Below, piece by piece: positions 8,010 to 16,584 of a DNA stretch of 64,000 nt. A program made the translations under genes and the position numbers. The notes under the pieces are model-generated. The model was not told where the DNA came from, did no database searches, and worked only from the letters and a program-made list of their open reading frames with translations. Every line of letters begins with the position of its first letter. Position 1 is the first letter of the stretch. The stretch comes from Myxococcus qinghaiensis (GTDB lineage: Bacteria > Myxococcota > Myxococcia > Myxococcales > Myxococcaceae), in assembly GCF_024198215.1 (NCBI RefSeq), contig NZ_JAKCFA010000008.1, positions 372,001 through 436,000 on the forward strand. Reading direction: 5' to 3'.

Positions 8010-9224
8010 ATGAGCAACGGATACAGCAAGGACCTGGAGCGGTGGATGCCGCGGCTCATCGCCGTGTGGCGCGCGTCACGCGGCAAGGGTGACGGGCCGG
8101 AGGGGCGACTGACGCCCCAGGAAGTGAAGGAAGTGGGCGCCGGCGTGCGCCAGCTCTCGATGGGTTTGACGCGGGAGCGTCAGCTCGCCGGGGCGCGTTA
8201 CATGGACGACCCGAAGCTGTTGGGCGCCTACCTGCTCTTCTACTGGCCGGTCTCCTACGCGCAGGCCCGGCAGGTGCTCGGGGAGCTGCCGAACCGGCCC
8301 CGGCAGGTGCTGGATTTGGGCAGCGGCCCGGGTCCGGTGGCCTTCGCGGCGCTGGACGCGGGCGGGAAGGAAGTGACGGCGGCGGACCGCAGCAAGGCGG
8401 CGCTCAACCTGGCGCGCGCGCTGGCGACGGAGGCCGGCGAGGCGCTGGCCACCCGGGAGTGGGACCCGACGAAGAAGGCCGCGGTGCTGCCGGAGGGGCA
8501 GTACGACCTGATTACGATGGGTCACGTCATCAACGAGCTGTACGGCACGGGGGACAGCGCGACGACGCCTCGGGCGGCGCTGCTCGAGGCGGCCCTGGCG
8601 AAGGTGAAGCGCGGCGGCAGCCTGCTGGTGATGGAGCCCGCGCTGCGGGAGACGAGCCGGGGCCTCTTGCACGTGCGCGACGCGATGGTGGCGCGAGGCT
8701 ACGCGGTGCGCGCGCCGTGCATGTACCGGGGTGCGTGTCCGGCGCTGGTGAAGGAGACAGACTGGTGCCACGCGGAGCGGCCCTGGCCCATGCCTCGCGT
8801 GGTGGAGGAGCTGGCGCGGGCGGCGAGCCTGCACAAGGAAGCGCTGAAGATGAGCTACCTGGTGCTGGCGCCCAAGGGCGAGGAGTGGCCGGAGCCTCCG
8901 CCGGGTCGGCTGTTCCGCATCGTCTCCGAGCCGCTGGAGGGCAAGGGGCGGCACCGCTACATCGGCTGCGGGCCGGAGGGCCGCGTGGGCCTGGCGATGC
9001 AGGAGCGTCACCGCAATGAGAAGAACGAGCGGTTCCTCCAGTTGCACCGGGGTGACGTCATCGCGGTGACGGAGACGGAGCCCAAGGGCGACGGCCTGGC
9101 GCTGAGCGATGTCTCCGAGGTGCGGATGGTGGCGCCCGCGGGCAAGGGCGTGCCACCGCCGCCTCCGAAGGAGGACGCGCCCACGAACCCGGGAACCAGC
9201 CCGAGCCCGGGCGCGCCCTCCTGA
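8010..9224 (+). CDS. Rsm22-like SAM-dependent methyltransferase
   Basis: This 404-aa protein has a class I methyltransferase core with motif I VLDLGSGPGPVAFAAL, an acidic motif II (VTAADRSKAAL) and YDLITMGHVINELYG. The Cys pattern in APCMYRGACPALV and TDWCHAERPWP is the feature that points to the Rsm22 (mitochondrial small ribosomal subunit-associated) family, where Cys residues bind a metal cluster. The C-terminal 80 residues look like a small OB-like domain followed by a Pro-rich tail. Its predicted role is rRNA methylation or ribosome assembly. The ATG at 8010 gives MSNGYSKDLERW; an upstream start lacks support. Confidence 0.78.
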   Translation: MSNGYSKDLERWMPRLIAVWRASRGKGDGPEGRLTPQEVKEVGAGVRQLSMGLTRERQLAGARYMDDPKLLGAYLLFYWPVSYAQARQVLGELPNRPRQVLDLGSGPGPVAFAALDAGGKEVTAADRSKAALNLARALATEAGEALATREWDPTKKAAVLPEGQYDLITMGHVINELYGTGDSATTPRAALLEAALAKVKRGGSLLVMEPALRETSRGLLHVRDAMVARGYAVRAPCMYRGACPALVKETDWCHAERPWPMPRVVEELARAASLHKEALKMSYLVLAPKGEEWPEPPPGRLFRIVSEPLEGKGRHRYIGCGPEGRVGLAMQERHRNEKNERFLQLHRGDVIAVTETEPKGDGLALSDVSEVRMVAPAGKGVPPPPPKEDAPTNPGTSPSPGAPS

Positions 9225-9386
9225 CGCGGAGGAGTCGCCGGCTCCGACACGGCCGGCGGCATGGTGCCTCCACGTGAATGTGCGGTTCGCGGGCTCCACT
9301 GAGGCCCGCGACCTGGGGCCACCTCGCTCCCCCTGAGATGCGCGAGGTGGTGTGACTTGCGCGGACTCGCCCGCGGCCTCCGCGCG

Positions 9387-9621
9387 CGAATCGTGAGTCG
9401 CGCGCGGTGCGCGGATGCCTTCGATGCCAAGCACGAACCATGAGCCGCGCGCCATGCGCGGTGCCTCTCGCTGCCGCGCACGAACCGCGAGCCGCACGAG
9501 GTCAGCAGCAGACTTCGATACTGCGCACGAACCGCGAGTCGCACGCGGTCAGCAGCGGACTTCGACACCTCGCGCGAATCGTGAGCCGCGCGGTGCCTCA
9601 CGCGCTCAGGCGCGGGCTTGC
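9387..9621. repeat. 47-bp tandem repeat array, five units
   Basis: The core CGAA(T/C)C(G/A)(T/C)GAG(C/T)CGC starts at 9387, 9434, 9481, 9528 and 9575, an exact 47-bp period. Units 3 and 4 are close along their whole length, sharing GGTCAGCAGC(A/G)GACTTCGA. Units 1, 2 and 5 keep the core and diverge later. The preceding 47 bases (9340-9386) hold a weak, decayed copy. The array fills the noncoding stretch 9225-9605 between the Rsm22-like gene and the 63-aa gene, and its last unit runs into the stop codon of the latter at 9606. The period is not a multiple of three and no gene is supported here. Function unknown. Confidence 0.88.
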
Positions 9622-9797
9622 GAGTAGGCTCCGGTGAGCACGTCGCGCATGTGGCGGAAGGACTTCACGCTGTCCTTCGCCGCGCTCATCGCGCCCTGAG
9701 CCAGGACGGTGGCCTGGATGCGGACCAGCGCGAGACGACGGGGTGCGGCCTTCTCTTCGTTCTTCCGAGGGGAGTTCATCAGGGAAGCGAGGTTCAT
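9606..9797 (-). CDS. Small hypothetical protein, 63 aa
   Basis: The reading frame starts MNLASLMNSPRKNEEKA and ends SYQARA-like (GAYSQARA). Its codons end in G or C nearly throughout, in line with neighbouring genes, and the ATG at 9797 follows a GGAGCG sequence, so I consider it real. The protein is basic and predicted helical, with no signal peptide, membrane span or metal motif. No family is recognised. It lies alone between the 47-bp array and the proline iminopeptidase gene, transcribed leftwards into the last repeat unit. Confidence 0.65.
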   Translation of the reverse strand: MNLASLMNSPRKNEEKAAPRRLALVRIQATVLAQGAMSAAKDSVKSFRHMRDVLTGAYSQARA

Positions 9798-10014
9798 GGA
9801 ACGCTCCGGGGTGTGGGGAGACGCGAAGCAGCATCCACCCCTCCTGCAACCTCCACGTTGAGCCCGGGCAACATCGCCGTCACATCGCGCTCAGGCCCAC
9901 GGGGCCGTGCGGCATGTGCCCTGCCCGACAGTCCCCACTCCAGGCAAGAGGACACGCGAACACCTCTGGACGGCGATGCGCGTGCGGGCCAGCGAGGAGG
10001 AACCGGTCTGCTAG

Positions 10015-11016
<1,002 letters not shown>

Positions 11017-11033
11017 GCGCCGGGGCTCGAACC

Positions 11034-11927
11034 TCAGGCCCCCTGGCCCACCTCGGCCGGCAGTGAGGTGGGAACTTCGCTCTGACGCGAGCCCTTCCAG
11101 CGCGCCAGGACCAGGGTGAACAGGGCCAGCACGACGATGCTGAAGACGGAGGCCTCCAGGCCATAGCTGCCTCCGGTGAGCCATTGAGGCAGGTCGTGGA
11201 AGACAGGCGTCCACGCGCCCTTCGACTCCGCGCCGCTCACGCCGAAGCCCAGCATGGCCAGCATCCCGTTCCAGCCCAGGTGCACGCCCACGGGAAGCGC
11301 GAGTCCTCCCGTGCGCAGGTAGCAGAGCCCCAACAGCAGACCCGCCAGGAAGGTGTTGGTCATCGCCACCACGAGCGCCCCTCCAGCCATGTCGGGGTAG
11401 GAATGGGCCAGACAGAAGACGACCGCGAACACGAGCTGCGTCCACACAGGCCCCATGCCCCGGATGGCGCGCTGGAAGGCGTAGCCGTGGAACAGCGTCT
11501 CCTCGAACACGGCCACCCCCAGCATGAGCCAGGCGGTCTTGAGGAGCACACCCGCGCCGTTATGCTCGGCTCGCACCAGATGGAAGCCGCCCAGTGCGAA
11601 GGGGACGACTGCCACCGCGCCCACCAGCACCACGCCGCACACGAGCCCGAATCCGAAGTCACGGCCCGTGCGCCGCGCCGAGTGGACACCCAGGGAGGAC
11701 AAGCGCTCGCCTTCGAGGCGAAGGCACAGCCAGCTCGAGATGAGGACTCCGATGAAGGCACAGAGCGGCTCCGGCAGGGCTTGCCGCCACACCTGGGGCA
11801 GGTGGCGCTGGAGGAAGATGAGTCCCACCACCAGGACCACGCTCAACGCGATGGAGCCCAGGGCCTTCCAGCCGTTGCGCAGACGCCGCTCACTGTCGAT
11901 GAAGATGGTTTTCATGGGAGATGTCAT
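11034..11927 (-). CDS. CPBP-family intramembrane protease (CAAX-like)
   Basis: This 297-aa membrane protein has about eight hydrophobic segments and the CPBP/Abi motifs: FEETLFHGYAFQRA (Glu142-Glu143, with His where many members have Arg), a helix ending LAHSYPD (His175), and VGVHLGWNG (HxxxN). These residues form the glutamate-type intramembrane protease site. The stop codon of the MarR gene is two bases before its ATG at 11927, so the two are one operon; an internal ATG at 11915 is also possible. Roles range from CAAX processing to bacteriocin self-immunity; none can be assigned. Confidence 0.88.
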   Translation of the reverse strand: MTSPMKTIFIDSERRLRNGWKALGSIALSVVLVVGLIFLQRHLPQVWRQALPEPLCAFIGVLISSWLCLRLEGERLSSLGVHSARRTGRDFGFGLVCGVVLVGAVAVVPFALGGFHLVRAEHNGAGVLLKTAWLMLGVAVFEETLFHGYAFQRAIRGMGPVWTQLVFAVVFCLAHSYPDMAGGALVVAMTNTFLAGLLLGLCYLRTGGLALPVGVHLGWNGMLAMLGFGVSGAESKGAWTPVFHDLPQWLTGGSYGLEASVFSIVVLALFTLVLARWKGSRQSEVPTSLPAEVGQGA

Positions 11928-11929
11928 TC

Positions 11930-12409
11930 CTACGCGCCACGGCGCTTTGATTGCCGCCCGCGCGCCGCGGCGATGCGCTCATCGAACGACTTCTCTTCGA
12001 GCGCCTCGATGGCGAGGTCGAGCACCTCTGACAGCGGCACGGGAAGCTCGGCATCCAGACTGGCGGCGGCGCTCGCGGTGGCCCTCCAGCACGATTGAAG
12101 GCGAGGGAGCAGCGCGCGTCCCGTGGCACTGAGACGAATCCAGCGCTGGCGCCCATCCACGGGTCCTGGCTCCGAGAGCACCAGCCCCTCCTTGAGCATC
12201 AACGCCAGCGTCTGCGTCGTCGCGGGCTGGGTGAGACCGGCCGCCTCCGCGAGCTGGCCGATGGTCATCGGCTCCCGCTGCATCAGCGCTCGCACCAGCG
12301 GCGTGTAGCGTGGACGGTAGGCCAGGCCCTCTTCCTCGTAGGCCCGGCCAACCGCTCCATCCAGAAGCTCAATCAGGTGCCGCAGCTGCGTTCCAAGGCC
12401 CCGGTGCAT
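11930..12409 (-). CDS. MarR-family transcriptional regulator
   Basis: This 159-aa winged-helix regulator begins MHRGLGTQLRHLIELLDGAV. The DNA-binding part is QREPMTIGQLAEAAGLTQPATTQTLALM, represented by MTIGQLAEAAGLTQPATTQ, followed by the wing EPGPVDGRQRWIRLSATG with the conserved DGR. The C-terminal helix should dimerise. It heads a two-gene operon with the CPBP protease and is divergent from the DUF697-like gene. An AT-rich imperfect palindrome lies directly before its start (12415-12434) and may be its own operator. Confidence 0.92.
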   Translation of the reverse strand: MHRGLGTQLRHLIELLDGAVGRAYEEEGLAYRPRYTPLVRALMQREPMTIGQLAEAAGLTQPATTQTLALMLKEGLVLSEPGPVDGRQRWIRLSATGRALLPRLQSCWRATASAAASLDAELPVPLSEVLDLAIEALEEKSFDERIAAARGRQSKRRGA

Positions 12410-12414
12410 GGGAG

Positions 12415-12434
12415 ATATATAAGCGCTGATGTAA
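12415..12434. promoter_or_regulatory. Possible MarR operator / promoter
   Basis: The sequence ATATATA-AGCGCT-GATGTAA has a perfect six-base centre (12422-12427) with four of seven flanking positions paired. It is unusually AT-rich for this genome and lies five bases upstream of the MarR start codon, in the 117-bp gap shared with the divergent gene. Autoregulation is inferred from position only. Confidence 0.4.
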
Positions 12435-12526
12435 ATCAGCCACAAGTGACTGGCCGTGTCGCTCCTCTTTCGGAGCGAGGCCGGAGTCCTTAAGGTGGGT
12501 GCGAACGACTGCCTGGGAGAACATCC

Positions 12527-12970
12527 ATGTCCGCAGAGAAGGCCGCGCGAAGCTGGGTCGAGGAGAGCGCCCTGCGCGCCGCGGGTGCCGCCGCGATTCC
12601 CATCCCGGTGCCGGGTGCGCACACGGCGCTCACGTCCGCCATCGAGGCGTACATGATCTACCACGTGGCTGGCATCTACGGAGAGAAGCTCAGCCTCGGT
12701 GAGGCGCTCGGTCTGGTACCCACGCTGGGCGCGGGCATCGTGGCGCGCAAGGCGGCCAGCAGCATCGTCGGAGAGACGGTGGGATGGATTCCCGTCGCGG
12801 GATGGCTGCTCAAGGGCGCCGCCAGCGGAGGCACCGCGTTCGCCATGGGCGTGGCGGCGGTGACGTACTTCGAGAAGAAGTACCCGGGCCGCGAGGCGAT
12901 TCCGTTCGACACCATGTCCATCAAGGACTGGGTGAAGGCCGCGCTCGCGCAGCTTGGCGTCAAGAAGTAG
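12527..12970 (+). CDS. DUF697-like protein
   Basis: This 147-aa protein shows the pattern of DUF697 (the C-terminal domain of some bacterial GTPases): EESALRAAGAAAIPIPVPGA, then a helix with AYMIYHVAGIYGEKLS, and two more amphipathic or hydrophobic helices (LGLVPTLGAGIVARKAAS, WIPVAGWLLKGAASGGTAFA). There is no GTPase domain, so it is a stand-alone form. The ATG at 12527 follows GGGAGA. It is in the same direction as the lipoprotein gene 56 or more bases downstream, and might be co-transcribed with it. Membrane association is likely; function unknown. Confidence 0.7.
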   Translation: MSAEKAARSWVEESALRAAGAAAIPIPVPGAHTALTSAIEAYMIYHVAGIYGEKLSLGEALGLVPTLGAGIVARKAASSIVGETVGWIPVAGWLLKGAASGGTAFAMGVAAVTYFEKKYPGREAIPFDTMSIKDWVKAALAQLGVKK

Positions 12971-13026
12971 CCGAGGCTGGAGGCAAGGGTCCACGACCCG
13001 CAGGCATTTCCTCGTGGACGCCTTCG

Positions 13027-14577
13027 GTGTTTGAAACCGCCCTCTCCTGCTGTGGAAGGAGGACTCCGCCAGCCGCCTCCGGGCGGAGCTGGGGGTGGGC
13101 CCTGCGTGCGAACATCGTGTTGTTGAGTCTCGTGCTGTTGGTGACAGGCTGTGCCACCCAGTCGCCCGCGTCCAGCACGGGAAGGACCCTGCGCCAGTCG
13201 CAGCGAGGCGCCTCGTTGCTGGAGTCCTCACGGGACGGCCTGGCGGATGACGTCAGTCCGCATCAGTCCGACACACCGGAGCGACTCCAGCGTCATCGCG
13301 AGAATGATGCGGAGGCCATCGCGGACGGACAGCAACGAGCCGCGGAGACTCGCCAGGCCGTCACGGAGGCGACGGACGACGTGAAGGGCTCCATCGCTGG
13401 GCTCGCCCGTGACATTCCCAAGCTCGCCGCGCACGCGCGAGCAATACATGCGCACGGCGACCTCTTCGCGCGCTACTTCGACTTCGGCGTCAACCAGGTG
13501 CTCTGGCTTGGTGGCTCACTCCGAGGAGCAGCCATGCTCGTGGAGGTCGCCGACTCGGTGGACGACCCGGACATGGCGGTGGGCGTTCTCAGGATGACGG
13601 GGCCTCGCCTCCAGGCGGCCATGGCGGGCGTCATGTTGCTGGCGTCCTGGTTCGACTTCCTCCAGCTTGCCGACACCGTGCTCCAGCAGTGCCCTTACTA
13701 CAGCGTGGAGCAGTTGCTCGTTGACATGGAGCGCGTACAGAAGCGGCTGGAGCCGGCGATGACGGCGCTCTCCTCCCTGGAGCCAGGACGCGTGGAGGCC
13801 ACGGCGGCCGCGATGCCCGAGCTGATGGGTCAACTGACCCAGGAGTTCCACACCATTCGCGAGGGTGCGCGCATGGCAATGGAGCGTACAGGGCAAGTCA
13901 TCGCAGCGGCGCAGTTCATCGAGATGGTGGGCCTGGTTTCGACGCTACGCGTGTCACTACCCCGGCTGCCACCCGCTGGACCTGTCCTGTTGGGTGCGCG
14001 ACTCGTGGTGAGTCCGGGTGGAGTGATGGCGGGTTCGCATCTGGTCGTCTCCGCGGAGTGGGTGGAGATGATGCGAAGACTCGTACAGGCAGGAGTCATC
14101 TCCATGCCGGTCGCAAGCGCGGCTGTCCGCATCCACGCCGGACAGGTGCTGATGGCGCAGTCGCACCGGGACTTGCCCAAGGGCGTACGCGAGGCCCTGG
14201 GTGACAGCCCCGAGGTTCGTGGCATGCACGAGACAGGCAAAGCCGGGGCGGGCATGTCCGAGGCGCCGAAGCACCATGTCCTGCCACGCGAGCATCGTAA
14301 ATGGTTCGAGCAGCGCGGCTTCACCGGCGCCATGGACATCGACCAGTTCTGCGTCCGGATGGAGAAGTCGCACCACGAGGCCGTTCACGGCGGCGGGGAC
14401 TGGCGCCTGGGGCGCGCGTGGCCCGGCGAATGGAACCAACTGCTTATGCGCGAGTTGCTCAAAGCCGAGGCACGAGCCGGCCGGAAGTTGACGAGGGATG
14501 CAATCCTGAAGCTCGTCGCCAAGCACATGAAGGACTATAAGCTCCCAATGAACTTCACTTCCTGGAGGGGCCAATGA
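13027..14577 (+). CDS. DUF2380-like lipoprotein with His-rich nuclease-like C-terminus; candidate SitA-type toxin
   Basis: The start is uncertain: GTG 13027 (used here), CTG 13102 and GTG 13117 are all in frame, and none has a well-placed ribosome site. A hydrophobic run IVLLSLVLLVTGC ends in a lipobox with Cys at codon 13150, so the product is a lipoprotein. The middle is helical, with hydrophobic stretches (VNQVLWLGGSLRGAAMLV, AAMAGVMLLASWFDFLQ). The last 100 residues hold KHHVLPREHRKWF (H416-H417) and EKSHHEAVHGGGDW (H449, H450, H454), a His arrangement like HNH/Endo VII-type toxin nucleases. Family memory places such proteins in the Myxococcus paralogous set TIGR02269/DUF2380. Its stop overlaps the next gene's ATG, as expected for a toxin-immunity pair. 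Nuclease activity is inferred. Confidence 0.72.
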   Translation: MFETALSCCGRRTPPAASGRSWGWALRANIVLLSLVLLVTGCATQSPASSTGRTLRQSQRGASLLESSRDGLADDVSPHQSDTPERLQRHRENDAEAIADGQQRAAETRQAVTEATDDVKGSIAGLARDIPKLAAHARAIHAHGDLFARYFDFGVNQVLWLGGSLRGAAMLVEVADSVDDPDMAVGVLRMTGPRLQAAMAGVMLLASWFDFLQLADTVLQQCPYYSVEQLLVDMERVQKRLEPAMTALSSLEPGRVEATAAAMPELMGQLTQEFHTIREGARMAMERTGQVIAAAQFIEMVGLVSTLRVSLPRLPPAGPVLLGARLVVSPGGVMAGSHLVVSAEWVEMMRRLVQAGVISMPVASAAVRIHAGQVLMAQSHRDLPKGVREALGDSPEVRGMHETGKAGAGMSEAPKHHVLPREHRKWFEQRGFTGAMDIDQFCVRMEKSHHEAVHGGGDWRLGRAWPGEWNQLLMRELLKAEARAGRKLTRDAILKLVAKHMKDYKLPMNFTSWRGQ

Positions 14578-15044
14578 CCGCCCGCCATCCTTGGGAGGGA
14601 GACGTGAGAGCCCGCCTGTATGAGAGGGTCCGCGAGCGTGGGTACGACTCGCTCACCGCCTTTGCTGAGACGCACCCTGCCGTCCCGCTGCATGTACTGG
14701 CCGACGAGCTTGGTGCAGACGATGTCGCTGCAGTGCAGGTGTTCAGCGGGTTGCTCGCTGAGGCAGAGCAGAGCAGGCGGGTCACGCGTCTTGTGCGTGA
14801 TGTGCTCGTGCGCGAGCTGTCCGACGACTTCCCCGACGGCTGGCCGGCCGCGATGGATGACGAAACCCGTATGGACATTGCCATAGCGCTCGGGCGATGG
14901 AGCGGCTACACGCCGGAAACCCATCAGGAGCGCGTAGACCAAGCCAGCGATGCGCTCCTTGCCACGCCGCCGCCGCCCGGCTGGCGCCCGCTCGGTCCCG
15001 ACGACGAACTGCTCCGCACGCTCCTGCCTGATGACGAAGCCTGA
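14574..15044 (+). CDS. Probable immunity partner of the upstream lipoprotein
   Basis: This 156-aa acidic protein begins MTARHPWEGDVRARLYERV and overlaps the lipoprotein gene by four bases (ATGA, 14574-14577). It is helical with no signal peptide or membrane span, so it should stay in the cytoplasm. The C-terminus is PPPPGWRPLGPDDELLRTLL and strongly acidic. I recall related myxobacterial proteins being labelled 'NUDIX hydrolase' automatically, but no Nudix box is visible, so I do not use that name. Its position, size and charge fit a protein that binds and neutralises the basic C-terminal domain of the neighbouring lipoprotein. The function is inferred. Confidence 0.65.
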   Translation: MTARHPWEGDVRARLYERVRERGYDSLTAFAETHPAVPLHVLADELGADDVAAVQVFSGLLAEAEQSRRVTRLVRDVLVRELSDDFPDGWPAAMDDETRMDIAIALGRWSGYTPETHQERVDQASDALLATPPPPGWRPLGPDDELLRTLLPDDEA

Positions 15045-15291
15045 CCAGGCCACAGTCCACGAAGCGGGAGCACGGTGCCCTTGAGCACGGCCCCCTTGCA
15101 CTCCACTCCTGGGGGCAGGTGATGACTGACAGGCGTTCCTGGCAAGGCAACTGGAAGGTCCCCCCTCTACCAGTAGGCCCGCGCCTGCTGACGCCTCCCA
15201 AGCGGCCTGCGGCAAAGGCAGACACGGGCGCAATCGGGTCAAGTCTGGCTGAGGCGTCGACGCCCCACCACCTGGGCAAGCCCGGCTCCCA

Positions 15292-15858
15292 TCACAGTGC
15301 TCCCGCGCGCTCCGGCGGCCAGAAGCGCAACCAGGCCCGACCGATGACGGAGCGCCGCGGCAGGAGCCCCCAGACATGTGAGTCGCTGCTGGCGTTCCGG
15401 TTGTCACCCAGGACGAAGAGCCTGTCCTCGGGCACGCGAGCGGGGCCCCACTGGTAGGTGGGCTCCGCCGCGACGTAGTCCTCCTGGAGCGGCCTCCCAT
15501 CCACGAACACCTGCCCGTCGCCCACCCACACTTCCTGGCCAGGCAGGGCGATCACCCGCTTGATGGCGGTGTACTCGCGCAGGTCACCGGAGCGCACCAG
15601 CTCGGGAGGCGGCTCGAAGACGACGACGTCCCCGGCCCGGGGCGGATGGACGCGGTAGGACAGGGTATCCACCACCAACCGGTCCCCCACTGCCAGCGTC
15701 GGCTCCATCGAGCCCGAGACGATGAGCCTTGGGTGCACGACGAAGCCGCGCAGGAGCACCGCCAGCAGCACCAGGGCGCCCACCCCCATGACCATCCTCC
15801 ATGGAATCTTCCGCCTTTTGTGTGTGTGGAAAGGCGTGCCCTGGCAATGATTGCTCAT
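15292..15858 (-). CDS. lepB: Signal peptidase I, short form
   Basis: This 188-aa inner-membrane protease has one N-terminal span (MVMGVGALVLLAVLLRGFVV), box B VSGSMEPTL with nucleophile Ser50, box D YTAIKRVIALPGQ with general base Lys100, and box E FVLGDNRNASSDSH. All key residues are present, so it should cleave type I signal peptides. It is a minimal form without the large periplasmic insertions of E. coli LepB, and may be a secondary copy. It is divergent from two genes for small cysteine-rich exported peptides, which could be special substrates. The ATG at 15858 gives a basic N-terminus (HKRRK) before the span. Confidence 0.93.
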   Translation of the reverse strand: MSNHCQGTPFHTHKRRKIPWRMVMGVGALVLLAVLLRGFVVHPRLIVSGSMEPTLAVGDRLVVDTLSYRVHPPRAGDVVVFEPPPELVRSGDLREYTAIKRVIALPGQEVWVGDGQVFVDGRPLQEDYVAAEPTYQWGPARVPEDRLFVLGDNRNASSDSHVWGLLPRRSVIGRAWLRFWPPERAGAL

Positions 15859-15964
15859 TCGTCTGAATCTACCCTTTCAAGGGCCTCTCGGACTCTCTAC
15901 ACTCTCGGACGGGACGGGCTTCGGACCGCCCCATGTCGGACAATCGCACAACACAGGAGGCCAG

Positions 15965-16129
15965 ATGAAGAAGACCTTGAAGCTGGGGCTCATCGGATTC
16001 GTGCTGGGAGCTGCTGTGGCCGTGGGTTCCGCGACGTTCGGAAGCGAGGAGACGGTCGCCGCTCCGTGCTGCTCAGGCTGTGAAGAGGATGATCTCCGCT
16101 GCTGGCGGATTTGTAGCCCGAGCTGCTGA
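15965..16129 (+). CDS. Small exported cysteine-rich peptide, 54 aa
   Basis: The product starts MKKTLKLGLIGFVLGAAVAV, a standard signal peptide, with a likely cleavage site after VGSA. The mature part ends in APCCSGCEEDDLRCWRICS plus PSC, which carries six cysteines in 20 residues. The ATG at 15965 has an excellent AGGAGG (15955-15960). It shares the CCSG motif with the lipoprotein peptide encoded next to it. Six cysteines suggest three disulfides or a metal or modified-peptide fold. No biosynthetic enzymes are adjacent, apart from the divergent signal peptidase. A strong hairpin follows at 16160. Family not recognised. Confidence 0.75.
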   Translation: MKKTLKLGLIGFVLGAAVAVGSATFGSEETVAAPCCSGCEEDDLRCWRICSPSC

Positions 16130-16159
16130 GCGCCGAAGCCCTGAGGGGCGCCTGAAGCG

Positions 16160-16191
16160 ACGAGCTGGGGACGGCAAGGTCCCCAGCTCGT
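16160..16191 (+). terminator. Rho-independent terminator, 13-bp stem
   Basis: ACGAGCTGGGGAC (16160-16172) pairs perfectly with GTCCCCAGCTCGT (16179-16191) around GGCAAG, followed by TTTCC. It separates the transcripts of the two cysteine-rich peptide genes, so each probably has its own promoter or the second depends on readthrough. Confidence 0.8.
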
Positions 16192-16257
16192 TTCCAGTGG
16201 AAGAGGATGGGAATCCCTTTCCAAAACCAAAACCGCACACATCCCAAGGAAACCACC

Positions 16258-16443
16258 ATGAGAATGGCAACCATGATGCTCGCCATGGCCGCGAGCCTGC
16301 TGTCTGCGTGCGCCTCGACGTCCACGCAGGAAGAGTGCAAGGCGGAGGCAACGGTCGCAGCCGCTCCCTCTTCATGCGAGTGCGATAACGATGGCTGCTG
16401 TTCAGGGCTGATTTGTCCCTATATCGACCCGGACTGTATCTGA
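16258..16443 (+). CDS. Small cysteine-rich lipoprotein, 61 aa
   Basis: The product starts MRMATMMLAMAASLLSAC, a type II signal peptide with lipobox LSAC, so the mature peptide would be lipid-anchored at the Cys near residue 18. The tail SSCECDNDGCCSGLICPYI plus DPDC carries six cysteines and the same CCSG motif as the exported peptide just upstream. The ATG at 16258 follows AAGGAA. The mature chain is about 44 residues and acidic. Function unknown; a disulfide-stabilised surface peptide or metal-binding role are both open. Confidence 0.72.
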   Translation: MRMATMMLAMAASLLSACASTSTQEECKAEATVAAAPSSCECDNDGCCSGLICPYIDPDCI

Positions 16444-16584
16444 CCCAGACCCTCCGGTGGATGGCACTTCCTGTCATCCGCGGTGCAAGGAACAGCCACC
16501 CCGCACATCATCCAGAGCACGAAGTGACCTCACAGCACTCGGGCGCCTCGTCGCGGAGGACACCCGAGCGCTGGCACTCCATCC

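Noticed and set aside
9387-9621. CRISPR-like array
   Set aside because: There are no constant repeats separated by unique spacers; the whole 47-bp unit is related between copies, and no cas gene is present.
13054-13062. Strong Shine-Dalgarno GGAAGGAGG before the lipoprotein gene
   Set aside because: No in-frame start codon lies at a suitable distance after it, so it cannot fix the start; it may be chance or mark a rare start that I cannot prove.
14574-15044. NUDIX hydrolase identity for the lipoprotein's partner
   Set aside because: The GX5EX7REUXEEXGU Nudix box is not present in the protein.
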